Shown piece after piece: positions 1 through 10,994 of a stretch of DNA of 64,000 nt (position 1 is its first letter; every line of letters starts with the position of its first letter). The translations under genes and the position numbers were made by a program. The stretch comes from Batillaria attramentaria (Eukaryota > Mollusca > Gastropoda > Batillariidae), in the NCBI GenBank assembly GCA_018292915.2, contig JACVVK020000190.1, forward strand, positions 521,001 to 585,000. The letters run 5' to 3'. The notes beneath the pieces were generated by a model. The model saw only the letters and a program-made list of their open reading frames with translations. It made no database searches and was not told where the DNA came from.

Positions 1-1418
1 GGGTGGAGAATATGCTAATGTTTTGATGCAGAGAATCCATAATCCATTTTGGAGGGACGTCTTTAGACACTATAAAAAAACTTACCTGGAAAAAAGTTCC
101 TAAGACAGATGTTGAATTTTCATGTGAATGTGTTCATTATAATGTAAATATTGTACGAGACAAGACAGTTGTGTTTGTAAGAGAATGGATCGATGCTGGT
201 ATTGTCCAGGTTCATGACTTGTTAAATGAAACTGGTAGCTTTCTGTCTTATGAGGATTTTAAGGGATGCTACCCATCGCTGACTGGATCTAATTTTCTCA
301 TGTATGCAGGTATTGTTCAAGCAATAAGGCGTTACCAGTCCAAACTTTGTTTTGAATTGACAGACTTAAACAGGGCAAGTAGCAGTGCAACATGGATATG
401 TATTGATAAAGGTAATAAGGTGGTACAAAAGATATTGAAAGAATCACATGTCATTCCAACAGCAGTTCATAAATGGAATACAAAGTATCCTGGACTAGAA
501 TGGAAGAGTATATTTTCAAAATGTTACTCGTGTACCAAAGACACACAGTTACGCTGGTTCCAGACAAGATTGTTACATCGTATATTGCCAACTGAACGCT
601 ACCTTCATATGTGTAAAATATCAGACTCTTCATTGTGTAACTTTTGCAGACAGGACGACCAAACAATAGAACACCTATTTTGGCATTGTACAGAGGTAAC
701 AAGATTCTGGGATCTTTTTTTTTATCATGGATACACGATCTGTGTCCACATGCATCTAGGCTTTGCCTGAAAGAAGATTTGGTACTTTTTGGTGTTTCAC
801 AAGATATAGTTACAGATCCTGTTATGGACTTGGTTATACTCCTAGCTAAATTCTTTATCTATAAATGCAAATTACAAAACACGATACCATGTCTTAACAT
901 TTTTACTTATATACTAAAATCAAGATACAGTGTAGAGAAAAAAGCAGCTGTATACATGTCAAGGCTGTCTGATTTCAGTAGTAAGTGGTTACCCTATCAA
1001 GCTCTCATTACATAATCATATCAGTACAATCTAAAACTGTGTCACAACATCTGTAGTGTAACGGATAGTAATTCTGTATGTTTCTAGCATGCTTATCCTT
1101 TGGCCTCAATATGTGTGTATATATGTTTGTGTGTATACTGTATACTTGTATTTTATGTATGTATTGTATGGTGTAACTCTGTGGGGTTTTTTGTTGTTGT
1201 TGTTTTTTGTGGGTTTTTTTCCTTTTTTTTTACTATTATTATTATTATTGCTATTATTATATACATTTATAGAACTATGTGTGTACCAAATACTAGCTTA
1301 TCCCTTTATCTTATTACATTTCTTATGGTTCTGTTTTACTTTAAACGTCGGTGTATATGTGAATTTATGTACGTTATCAAAAAAGCAAAAATATGAGTAA
1401 TTAAAAAAAAAAAAAAAG
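1..1418 (+). mobile_element. 3' end of a non-LTR retrotransposon (LINE), 5' part outside window
   Basis: The frame open across about 141-770 encodes the C-terminal end of a LINE polyprotein. It includes a zinc-binding motif of the zf-RVT type (C-x2-C-x7-H-x4-H-C, around 630-690) after a tryptophan/arginine-rich stretch, as in L1/Tx1-like elements. A frameshift in the T-tract near 715-724 moves the reading into another frame, which stays open to 1015 (a stop follows), so the copy is dead. An AT-rich 3' UTR follows and ends in a poly(A) tract at about 1403-1417. The first base after the tail is also the first base of homology with intron 1 of receptor copy B, so this insertion or fusion marks the left edge of the receptor duplication. 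The clade assignment is inferred from the C-terminal motif only. Confidence 0.75.
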
Positions 1419-1496
1419 ATTATTAACCTCACTGTCTTGCTGCACATGCCTGGGTATTGGCTGATAGACAGCCCCCCCACCCCCCCACCCCTCAAC

Positions 1497-1530
1497 CCCC
1501 CCCCCCCAAAAAAAAAAAAAAAAAAAAAAA
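1497..1530 (+). repeat. Poly(C)/poly(A) junction tract
   Basis: A run of C passes directly into a run of A. The same junction sits at the equivalent place in copy B (16401-16440) with a different length. Confidence 0.8.
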
Positions 1531-1721
1531 ATCGTCATCGCCGTTTTCATCATGCTCCCCCTTTCGAGGCATGGTAATTGCAGTGATCACTTTTTCCGTC
1601 CGTTCAGTCGTTTCACTTTCTAATGGAAGGGGATAAGTTGCTCCTGTTAGACTGCGAAATGACAGAGCTGACAGCACGGACATTCGACTGAAAGATACGT
1701 GATACTGAAGTGACCGATGTG

Positions 1722-1725
1722 CACG

Positions 1726-1792
<67 letters not shown>

Positions 1793-1808
1793 ACACACAC
1801 ACACACAC
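1722..1808 (+). repeat. (CA)n microsatellite in intron of copy A
   Basis: Near-pure CA dinucleotide array with one interruption near 1790. The homologous array in copy B (16632-16669) is about half as long, which shows slippage since the duplication. Confidence 0.95.
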
Positions 1809-1975
1809 AACAGAGGCACGCGCGCGCGCTTCACCGGCGAGGTTTTGAAGCGTGATCGATGTAAACCTAAGTTGGCAGCATCTTCATTGTGTACTCACTG
1901 GGACAAATTGTAGATAAACAAAAGGTTGCTACATATAGAAACAAATCAAGAGAACACGAAGAAAAGGAAAGACTA

Positions 1976-2979
1976 GAGAGGCAAAAGCCTCTATGGCTCC
2001 CTTGTGACAAGGGTCAAGGTCATTCACAAGTGTATGTTTGTAAAGCTCTTATCACTATCATCACTTCAAGTAAAGTGTCTCTGGTGTTCCAAGTTCCTGG
2101 CAATATTACAATTTTCCCCCCAAACAGTTTGCATGGCCTTGACCTTGGGTCAAGGTCATTAAAATGAGATCTCATCAATGTCTATTATTATGCCAAGTTT
2201 GACTGACGCCTCTAGTATTTGTAGTTCCTCCGAAAACGGTAATGTTAAAATTCACAACAGACAGCGTTAATGACCTTGACCTTCAGTCAAGGTCATTCAA
2301 AAAGGTAGGTCTCATTGCAGTCTATCATCATGCCCTATTTGGTGCCTCAACTATTTGTTGTTTCAGAGAAAATGCCAAGGTTAAAGCTTCCCTAAAACAG
2401 CTTGCATGGCCTTGACCTTGACTAAAAGTCACTGAACACAGGTATGTCAGTGAAGGTGTTGCCAATGTCTATCATCATGCAAAGTTTGATACTTCTGGTT
2501 CTTCTAGATTCCGAAAAAAATGCAAATGTAAAAATTTCCAAACAGACTGCTTTAATGACCTTGACCTTGGGTCAAGGTCATTTAAAATGGTATGTGTGCA
2601 TAGGTCTTATCACTGTCTATCAGCACACCATTTTTGGCGCCTCTGCTGTTTGTTATTTCTGAGAAATGCCAATGTTAAGGTTTCACAAAAATAGCTTGTA
2701 TGGCCTTGACCTTGACACAAGGCCATGGCATACATGTATATCTGTAAAGTTCTGATCAATGTCTATCATCATGCAAAGTTTCAAACCTCTGGTCTTTGTA
2801 GATTCCGTGAAAATGCCAATGTTAAATTTTCAAACAGACAGCGTTAGTGATCTTGACCTTGAGTCAAGGTCATTCAAAATGATATGTTTTGAAAGGTCTT
2901 ATGGTTGTCTATCAGCATACCAAGTTTGGTGTCTCTGCTGTTTGTAGTTTCTGAGAAAACGACAACGTTAAAGTTTTCT

Positions 2980-3025
<46 letters not shown>

Positions 3026-3065
3026 GACGGAGGGCTATTACATAGACTCCCATTGTTACACAAGG
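1976..3065 (+). mobile_element. Repeat element with about seven internal ~145-bp units, absent from copy B
   Basis: Copy B is continuous across this point (16828-16830), so this is an insertion in A or a clean loss in B. The ends carry inverted GGCTCCCTTGTG-type sequences (near 1993 and near 3060). Inside, a palindromic core of the type TGACCTTGACCTT...TCAAGGTCA recurs near 2013 (partial), 2131, 2271, 2407, 2556, 2701 and 2849, spaced about 136-149 bp. A CA tract (2983-3021) precedes the right end. No coding region is seen. It is probably a non-autonomous DNA element with internal tandem repeats. Confidence 0.65.
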
Positions 3066-3149
3066 GAGCCAAAAACAAAAAGCACAGAAAGGAGAGAGCG
3101 ATCTTTCTGAAATTGTTTGCGATAGTGGCTAGCAAAGCCTGATTCAGTT

Positions 3150-3350
3150 AAAACAAATACAGTCGAACACGGATAACTCGAAATCGCTCGGGGACTGAAA
3201 TTTTGTTCGACATATTCGATTTTCCACTTATCCAAAAACACGGTTAAGCCGAATTTGTAGCAAAGTTACTAGACATTTCGACTTAAGCGTATATTACTCG
3301 GATTTGTCGAAATCGGTCGAAATTTACGTGATATTTCGGCTTAAAAGAAT
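3150..3350. mobile_element. Probable DNA-transposon fragment (CAGTCGAACACGG... type)
   Basis: The stretch is rich in TTCGAC/GTCGAA and 'TCGAAAT' words in both orientations and begins CAGTCGAACACGGATAACTC. That looks like the end of a Tc1/mariner-pogo type element. It is shared with copy B at 16918-17110, so it predates the duplication. The family call is tentative. Confidence 0.4.
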
Positions 3351-3737
3351 ACCTTTTCTTTCCTATTAAAAACTAGCGGGATGGGCCGTCCCCACTCGGA
3401 GGCAACTCCTCAACACGCTTATGTTCTTACCCTGGTCCACCCCCATACCAAGTGGTGGCGATCGAACCACTGTTTTCCGAGATAGCCGTCCCCAACCCCG
3501 AGCGCAGGGCAGAGCGCAACCCCTGGGGCAACACACCGACCCCTTATGTACGTCTCCCGGTGACCCCCCACCCCACCCCCTCGTTTCCGTGTGAGCCTTT
3601 GTGTGTTTGTGTGTATGTTTCTTACCGTTGACCCGCATTCCCAGTGGGGTAATTCGCAACAAAAAACAAACAAACAAAAAAAACCTTGCCATACGCCACG
3701 GCCACAGGAGTCGCCACTCGCTAAGAATTATGAATTC

Positions 3738-3836
3738 AGCTTAGGTTAGGGTTAGGCTGTACAAACAGGGTTTGGGTCAGGGTAAGGTTCTTGGTTAGGG
3801 TTTGGGTTAGAGTGTGGGTAAGGGTTAGTCTTAGAG
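3738..3836 (+). repeat. Degenerate telomere-like (TTAGGG)n tract
   Basis: Several GGTTAGGG/GGGTTTGGG/GGGTAAGG words occur in about 100 bp, all on the same strand. This is compatible with a decayed interstitial TTAGGG array, the telomeric repeat of molluscs. Confidence 0.5.
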
Positions 3837-4117
3837 GTCGGAGTAAATCAAATTGATTTCTACCCTGTGGCGAATTGGTATTGTGGCGAGTTGACCTGTA
3901 CGTATTTGACCAGCGAGCATCTTCAGGGCAAAAAGGGTTAAAGTCGGGAGGTTACAGCTTGTCACAAGCATAGCGGCAACCCAAAGCTTAAAATGCCTCC
4001 CACCCCTCACCCCACCCCTCCGAAGAAACATTTTTTTTTTCATGTTTTTCAGAAATGATATCGGATTTTGTTTTCAGGGGATTTTTTTTTTAGGCCACCT
4101 TCGTCATCGCCGTTTTT

Positions 4118-4147
4118 ATGTTGTTTCCATAGTAATGGAAACAACAT
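4118..4147. mobile_element. 30-bp inverted repeat, relic of a MITE
   Basis: ATGTTGTTTCCAT, a 4-base spacer and the exact reverse complement. The same arms terminate a 195-bp MITE at 60623-60817, so this locus keeps only the fused ends. Confidence 0.6.
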
Positions 4148-4387
4148 CATAGGACGGGCTAAATTTTCCACGTTCATAGGCACGCATCTGTGGTACAAAC
4201 GCACGTCACTGCCGATCTCCCGCAGAGACGATTTTGCAAGTGTAACTCTGACAATGACGTAAGAAAACGTGCGTCATCGATGCCGACATGTATGGTGCAC
4301 CGAACGCGCTTCTCCTCCTCAGTGAGTGCCGTCTGTATACATGTATGTGTGTGTGTGTGCGGCTGTGTGTGTGTGTGTGAATTGTGT

Positions 4388-5014
4388 CCAGGCCCGTTTC
4401 TCCGAAAATACTCAACCGAATGGCTTCAAATTTGGGGTATCCGAATATATCAAAATGTTTAGAGCAACCGAGCGTGTGATGATTGCTTAAGTGATTTGGG
4501 AGTTATCGCCCTTTTCAGACAAGTTGGTTGTTTGTCGTTTACAGGCGTAAAATTTATTTAAATCACTCAATTTTTTTGGGAGTAGATAGCATGAATACGG
4601 ATTCTGAACAGGCTGACTAGTAGGAAATAGTCACTGTTATAGTTTTCACGTAAACCGTACCTCAGTTGACATTGCATGTGAACCCAGTTCAAATGCCTGT
4701 ATCTCCGAAAATACTGAACCGATCGATCTCAAATGTTGGTTTTCTCGATAAGTCAAGATTTTTTAATAGAGGGCCCGATCCAGGTAGGATTGCACACATG
4801 ATTTGCGAGTTATCCCCCTTTTAAGAAAAGTTGCCTTTCTGGCGTTTAAAGGCGTAATATTTACCTAAATCACTCCATTTTTTTTGGAAATAGATAGCAT
4901 AAATACGGACTCTAAATAGGGTGAATTTTGGAGGTAGTCTCTATTATACTTTTGACGTAAACCGTACCTCATGAAAGTGCTGGAGAACCCATTTCAGTTC
5001 TCAAAATCGCTCCT
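4388..5014 (+). repeat. Two direct ~300-bp repeat units
   Basis: Unit 1 (about 4394-4690) and unit 2 (about 4693-5014) share 'TCTCCGAAAATACT', 'GGCGTAA(A/T)ATTTA', 'AATACGGA' and 'CGTAAACCGTACCTCA' in the same order. Part of a third unit lies at 5417-5530, on the far side of a SINE. The function is unknown. Confidence 0.7.
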
Positions 5015-5023
5015 TTTTTTCTG

Positions 5024-5415
5024 CCACAACTCCTTGCCGGCTCTAGTGGTGTTCCTCCCCGGTAATGTGTGGAATCCACGGAGGGCTCGGAAGTTGGGGC
5101 AATTTTTATTATGCATGATGATGGAGATGAGGATGATGGTAAGATGATGCTATGGAGGTCCGTGTGGGTTGGGACTGCCGCATTCCACGCTTCCTGTCAT
5201 AAATATCCCGGCATTAACCAGGCCCGGGAACTACGGCACCTGTGGTGCCGGCCGTGTAATCATCCACATCATAAGACGTGTCATACCAAGGGAAGCACCC
5301 CCAAAGTCGCACCCGTGAAGTGGGTGAAGCTCGGCTGTGTGGCATCAGCCTTCCCATTGGGCCCATAGCACACCCGCTCTGGGTAGGAGCCGACCTAGGT
5401 AGGAAAAATCCCGCT
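5024..5415 (-). mobile_element. SINE-B copy, tRNA-related head missing
   Basis: Antisense copy of the ~480-bp family seen complete at 12941-13422. It stops before the tRNA-like head and is fused to the third ~300-bp repeat unit at 5417. Part of the same copy persists in B at 17220-17378. Confidence 0.85.
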
Positions 5416-5897
5416 TGAATACGGACTCTAAACTGAGCCAATTTTGGAGGTAGTGGCTGTTATACTTTTGACGTAAGCCGTACCTCATGAAAGTGCTGGA
5501 GAACCCATTTTAGATCTCAAAATCGCTCCTACTATGTATAGATAATGTGTCTGGGGTGACATAAAAAAATATATAAAATAATTAGAAAAATTCCCTGCAG
5601 CCGTTATCGTCAGTTGACTCGAAACTTTGTACTCAAAGCACATTTCCTCCACAAGCCACACGCCTCACAAACATCGAAGAAGAGACGCACGCGCACTGAC
5701 GTCAAGTAAGAGCGTCATGTTTGATTGACGTGATGCTGGTTTTTCTTCGGGATGTCTCGCCACTTTCTTTCCGAATTCCTCTGTTTGGAGACGTGGTACC
5801 CATCCATCTGTTAGAAAGGACCATGGATTTAATAGGTGCTTTGGCACTTTATTTTCCCAAATGACAGTAATAATTATGTCTTTGTTTGAATTGTCAG

Positions 5898-8800
5898 ATC
5901 AGGGGCACCCCACCACTGACCAAGCGGGAACAAGACGGACGGACAGCAAATATCTGTCGATTGACTATCACCTCCTTCTCTCTGAAGCAGGAACCGGAGT
6001 GAGGCGATTCAACCTCACAAAATGTAGAGTCTATGATAAAAAGATATGGGCGCTTGGCTACATCCCTTTCCTGCACCTAAGAGACAATGGCAGTGCTACT
6101 GTTCTTGAAACTCTTCCCCGGGCGACACTAATTGAACAGGTACTCTATGATGCTGAAACGTTCGAGGCGTTTGATGTTGTTCATCCAGGCTCCAGCAGGG
6201 ACTATGAAGAATGCAAAATTTTCGTGTCAGGTCCTCCTGAGAAGGATGTAGTCATTGTTCTGGAGGACATTTCAGCAAAGCACGATGGTGTTTGTGTCGG
6301 CGAATACATAAAGTTTGAGTTCGGTCTTCACGATTTTTGGTCTTGTAAAAGCAATCCTCGCATCATTCCACGTGAACCCCGTCGCACACAGCTATCTAGC
6401 AAGATCCAGTATTCAATGATCTTTGTGCGAATGAACGACGTGGCATTCCAAGCACCAAGTGAAACGTCCATTTTGTTGCGATTTCGCATGTACCTAACAT
6501 CGGTCGTGGCGAGTCACGCTGCGACGCATGTACCAACGGCTCCTCTTGCAGGCTACATTTCAAACTTTATGTTTGACGGAACAACATTCTATTACCCACA
6601 CGCAGACGTTCGATTTGCTTTTCCAATCTCTTCTGGCATCTTGGTGATAAGCTTTCTCCATCTGGATATCGACTGCATACAGGGATATTTGGCTGTGTAT
6701 GTGCCAACTCCTTGGATCCTGAAGTACGTTTTTGGGGGTGATGCTTCTGGTCCCATTGTTTCTTCTGAAACTTTATACTCCGGGTTCAGTGCTGCTATAT
6801 GGGGTCCTCAGGGTCTGGAGTGGAAAAGATGTGGGGCACAACATGTTCCAGCAAAGGCCTACAACGTGTCAATTGCCATGAAGTTTTACTCCGGCAAAGA
6901 GCTTGTCAGCAACACCGGTTTTAAACTGAGGTACTCAGTCCACAACTTCACTGGTGGCGCCCTACAGCTTGCCTCCGGCTTGTTCAACTGCTCAGTGCTT
7001 CAAGGCGCCAGCTATCTGCAACACTTCAGATGCAACCTGGAGGTGGAGTGTCTTGAAGCTGAAGATGAAGTGGACTGTCCTTACTCTAGCGACGCCTGTG
7101 GGCCGGGCCAGATTGAGGCAGGCGACAAGTGCTACACGTACGAGTACGTCAGAAACTGGACCAGCCCCACCTGGTACGACGCTTATGAGATGTGCAGTCA
7201 CAAGAGGATGAGGCTGGTCAGCCCTGAGACGCCAGAACAGTGGCAAAGATTCCTTAAAATATTGCAGTATGGGAGGAACTCAACTGGACTCTTTATCGGC
7301 CTTCAAACGGCTAATCACTTCCTGGGTCCAATGTACAGACAGGTATGGCAGTGGGCTGATCAGACAATGGCTTACTACCACCACGTTCGTTCCGAAAGCC
7401 AGTTGTCCAAACCGACGTGTGCCTTTATGCCCGCCATTTCCAGAGAAAATCTTCAAACTGTCAGATGCAATGATGTTATGAACGTTCAGTTTCTTGTCTG
7501 TGAGATTGACAAGAAACGCAAAGCTCCAGAGGTCCCTCAACTTTCAAGCGTAAATGTAAAGTTTGCAAAGAACAAAGGAATAGACGTGGTGGAGTGTCCC
7601 AACCATCAAGCCGTGATACAGGAGTTCTTGTCGTGTGAGTATTCTAGCGACTGTGGTGCTGTGAACAACGCCAAACATTGCCGGGCGTCAACAGCAGGAG
7701 GTGTTACTATCACTATGTTTGTCTGCGATACGGGTACACAGAGTGTACACTACACTGTGGTTTGTGACCACCGCGACGACTGTTCTGATGGTTCTGACGA
7801 GAAGTTCTGTGAGCATTCAGCGTGCCCCGAGCAGCAGTGTAGAAGCGGCCAGTGTGTCTTGTCCAGCCAGCTGTGTGACGGCATGTATCATTGTGTGGAC
7901 AAGTCTGACGAACTGTGTCCGCAGCTGATACCGACAGTGGCTCCCTCTGTCCCTCCCCCGGCTGTGGTGATGTTAGATGGACGTGGTGGATACAGTCAGC
8001 AAGCTCTGAACATAGGCGAGCCTTGCCCCGAGACACACTTCACATGTCCACACAGCTATTGCCTGCCGGTGTATCTGCGCTGTAACGGGGTGGACGATTG
8101 TGTGGACCACGCTGACGAGGCTGAGTGCGACATCTACACGTGTCCCGGCTTCTACCGATGTCAGGCCTCCACTGTCTGCTTGCATGCCGACCACCTGTGT
8201 GACGGAGTGTTTCATTGTCCTCAGCAGGACGACGAGTTACTGTGTGGCATGAGGTGCCCTCAAGGATGTGTATGTCAAGGACTGGCGTTTGTCTGCAACC
8301 AGACTTTCCCCGCCCTCATCTATCCCACACTTCGTTATGTGGATGCCAGCAGATCTGGTATGACGCCAGATAACTTTACTGAAAACTTCTATCTGATCAG
8401 CCTCACGTTGTCAGAATGCGATCTCGTGGCTTTGGCCAGTCTGGTGTATCCGAACCTACGGACGCTAGATCTGAGTAGCAACAGACTACAGTGCGTCGAC
8501 GTTAGTTGGCTTGTGAGCTGTCCCAAGCTTCAGGTGATCAACCTCTCTAAAAATCCTCTGATCTCAATCAGAGCCGACGATAAGCTGCATCATACCTTTA
8601 CTTATGTCCACAGTGTTGATATGTCTCACACGTCGGTGGAGACTTATGATGGCGAGATGCTGCGAAACTTCCCCGGTTTGAAGACTCTCAACATATCATA
8701 CGGCGCTCTTCGAGCTATTGCTGACACGGGATTCAAGACCACACCAAGTCTTGAGATCTTGGACATGAGAGGAGACACTGTGAACGATTTTCCTGACGAT

Positions 8801-9919
8801 CTGCTGCAGCATCTGAAGTGGCTGAAAACTGTGTACGCGAGTACTTTCAAACTGTGTTGTTCTGCAGCATTGCCCGAGCTGTTTAACGTGAAGGACTGCC
8901 ACGCACCCAGTAACGAACTGTCCTCTTGTGAAGACTTGCTACAATCTGGTGTTTACCGGGGCTGTTTGTGGGTGATCGGGTTAATAGCCGTTGCTGGCAA
9001 TGCTGCAAGTCTGGTGACGCGACTCTATCTTCAAAGAAAATCGTCCAAAACTGGTTTCACAGTGTTTGTGACCAATCTCAACGTAGCTGACTTACTGATG
9101 GGTGTGTACTTGCTTATCATAGGGATTGCCGATCTCGTGTACCGGGGAAATTACCTGTGGCATGATAAATATTGGAAGAACAGTACTATGTGTCAGATAG
9201 CCGGTTTCTTGTCATTGTTGTCCAACGAAGTGTCGGCTTTCTCCATTTGTTTAATAACGCTCGACCGTTTTCTTGTGTTTCGTTTCGTATTCAGCAGTTT
9301 CCGTTTTCATACGCAGTCGGCTGCCGTTGTTTGTGGATTGGCCTGGTCGGTTGGCGTCATACTGGCTACGACTCCCTTGCTACCGGTGACGTCACACTGG
9401 GAGTTCTACTCCCAGTCTGGCATCTGCATCCCGCTGCCCATCACCAGGAATACGTTTGCAGGACACGCTTATTCTTTCGGGGTTTTGATTGTGTTCAACT
9501 TCACTCTTTTCTTGCTGATAGCCGTTGGTCAGCTGCTGATTTACATGTCAGTCCAGAAGAATTCTATCATGTCCGATCAAAAGAGTGCCAAAGACACGGC
9601 TATCGCCCGTCGTCTGACCACCATCGTGCTGTCCGACTTTCTCTGCTGGTTCCCCATCGGCTTGTTGGGTCTGCTGGCCTCCACGGGGACCCCAATCTCT
9701 GGCGAGGTCAACGTGGCCATAGCTATCTTCGTGTTGCCGCTCAACTCGGCCGTGAACCCGTTTCTTTACACCCTCAACATCGTCCTGGAGAAACGAAGGA
9801 AGGCGTATGAGGCTCGTCTGCTGGAACAGCTGGGTAAGAGACTAGCAGGTGAAAAGCGAACGCGTGATGCTTGGACCACCACGACACAAGCAGCAGACTG
9901 TTTTCAAGAATGTGTTTAA
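5898..9919 (+). CDS. GRL101-like G protein-coupled receptor, copy A, main exon (intact frame)
   Basis: Predicted cell-surface receptor. Numbering from an upstream in-frame Met at 5861 (1352 codons): CUB-like extracellular region (about 40-400), C-type lectin domain (about 412-548), four LDL-receptor class A repeats (about 605-650, 654-686, 720-756, 758-795; each with the C-D-x-x-D-E acidic core), Cys-rich LRR cap (797-812), leucine-rich repeats (about 820-1000), second Cys cap, then a rhodopsin-like 7TM domain (about 1030-1310). TM2 has NLxxAD, TM3 ends DRF in place of DRY, and TM7 has NPFLY. The LDLa-LRR-7TM layout resembles Lymnaea GRL101 and relaxin-type (LGR type C) receptors; the lectin domain is extra. 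I start the exon at 5898, after the TTGAATTGTCAG acceptor, because the homologous exon in copy B is joined there. The Mets at 5861 and 5876 would lie in the intron and give no signal peptide. No signal-peptide exon for this copy is visible; it may lie left of the window. The ligand is unknown. Confidence 0.9.
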
Positions 9920-10104
9920 GGATGAACTGACTGGTCATTTGTAGGCGGCGTTAGGCCCTAACTTACTAACTGACTGACTGGCCATTTGTAGGGCGGTACA
10001 TAAACGTCTACCTATATAAATGAACAGTGTCTGTGTCTGTGTCTCTGTCTGGCCGGCTGTACGCGATAATCCTAGCTGAGACCTCTCACTTCTCGAAAAT
10101 TTGT
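9920..10104 (+). other. 3' flank of receptor copy A
   Basis: Short TAACTGACTGACTGG-type near-repeats and a (TGTCTG)n-like stretch follow the stop codon. No poly(A) signal is obvious here. Confidence 0.4.
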
Positions 10105-10660
10105 GGGTGTACTCAGGGGAACCCGGGGTTTGTCTTGGCGGAAGGAAAATGGAAGGTTAAGGACGTTTTCCGCCACATAACGCCAAACTTGGAGACAAGA
10201 AAACACAGAGTTCTCACATCGCGATCAAATTGGTGGCTGTATTCAGGGGATCCCGGAAACATGGCGGAAACGGAAAATCTGAAAACCGGAGTTTAACGTC
10301 CTTTTTTTTTTTTATCACGTATCCCCAAACAGAGTGATCAGAAACAGTTTACGGGTCTCACGTCATGATCAAAATCGGTGGCTGTACTCATCGGGACCCC
10401 GGAAACATTATGGTAGAAAAACATGTCGGATACTCGGAGTTTAACCTGTCCGCCACGTATAGCCAATTAGACTAGAAAACACTTACTGAACTGATCACAT
10501 CATCAGCTCTGACTGCACTCACGGGTACCCAGAAAACATTTTGGTGGAAGAAAAGGTAAAATGTGAGTTTCACGTCCTTTTCCATCAAGTATCGCCAAAC
10601 AGAGAGATCAGAAAGCACTTACTACACATATCACATCATCAGTCCGTGGGGAAGCCGGGT
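10105..10660 (+). repeat. Four ~146-bp tandem units
   Basis: Diverged direct repeats share 'GTGGCTGTACTC', 'CCCGGAAACAT', 'GGAGTTTAACGTCC', 'CGCCAAAC' and 'ATCACATCATCA' in order. The sequence is non-coding in appearance. Confidence 0.65.
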
Positions 10661-10774
10661 ACATCACCTAGTGCATTTATTGATTATAATCATTATAATC
10701 ATCATTTTTACAATAGATACAAGTTGTCGTAATCTTCATGATAAACACCCCACACGTCTGCTTTCACGCCACAC

Positions 10775-10880
10775 AAAGGAAAAGCTGATCGTTTGAGATT
10801 TGCATTCATTTTGCAGAATGAGTGAATGCCCTAAATATTGTATCGTGACGGATCACTGTGGACGGGTCAAACTTTGTACA
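10775..10880 (+). other. Diverged downstream flank shared by both receptor copies
   Basis: About 70% similar by eye to 22420-22520 downstream of copy B (shared AAAGCTGATC, TTTTGCAGA, GGTCAAACTT in order). The coding parts are far more alike. Confidence 0.5.
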
Positions 10881-10994
10881 GATCATTTTACCTGGACCGT
10901 TTCACTGTTTGTTGTTGCTGATTTATGCTTTGTTTGTTTGGTTTTATTCGTGTCAGTGTTATTGTTGGTACTGCGTACACACACACACTCTCTC

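Larger units (their letters stand above)
1418..5897 (+). other. Intron-derived 5' flank of receptor copy A
   Basis: About 1418-1975, 3066-3470, 5265-5560 and 5596-5788 match the intron of copy B (16345-18079) almost base for base. Between these blocks copy A carries about 1.1 kb (1976-3065) and 1.8 kb (3471-5264) that copy B lacks. The segment ends in a consistent 3' splice site, TTGTTTGAATTGTCAG, at 5882-5897. It has no coding potential of its own, so I read it as intron rather than promoter. Confidence 0.7.

Noticed and set aside
5861..5897. Met at 5861 as the true start of the receptor
   Set aside because: It gives no signal peptide, and copy B shows a matching intron end at this place with an in-phase leader exon upstream.
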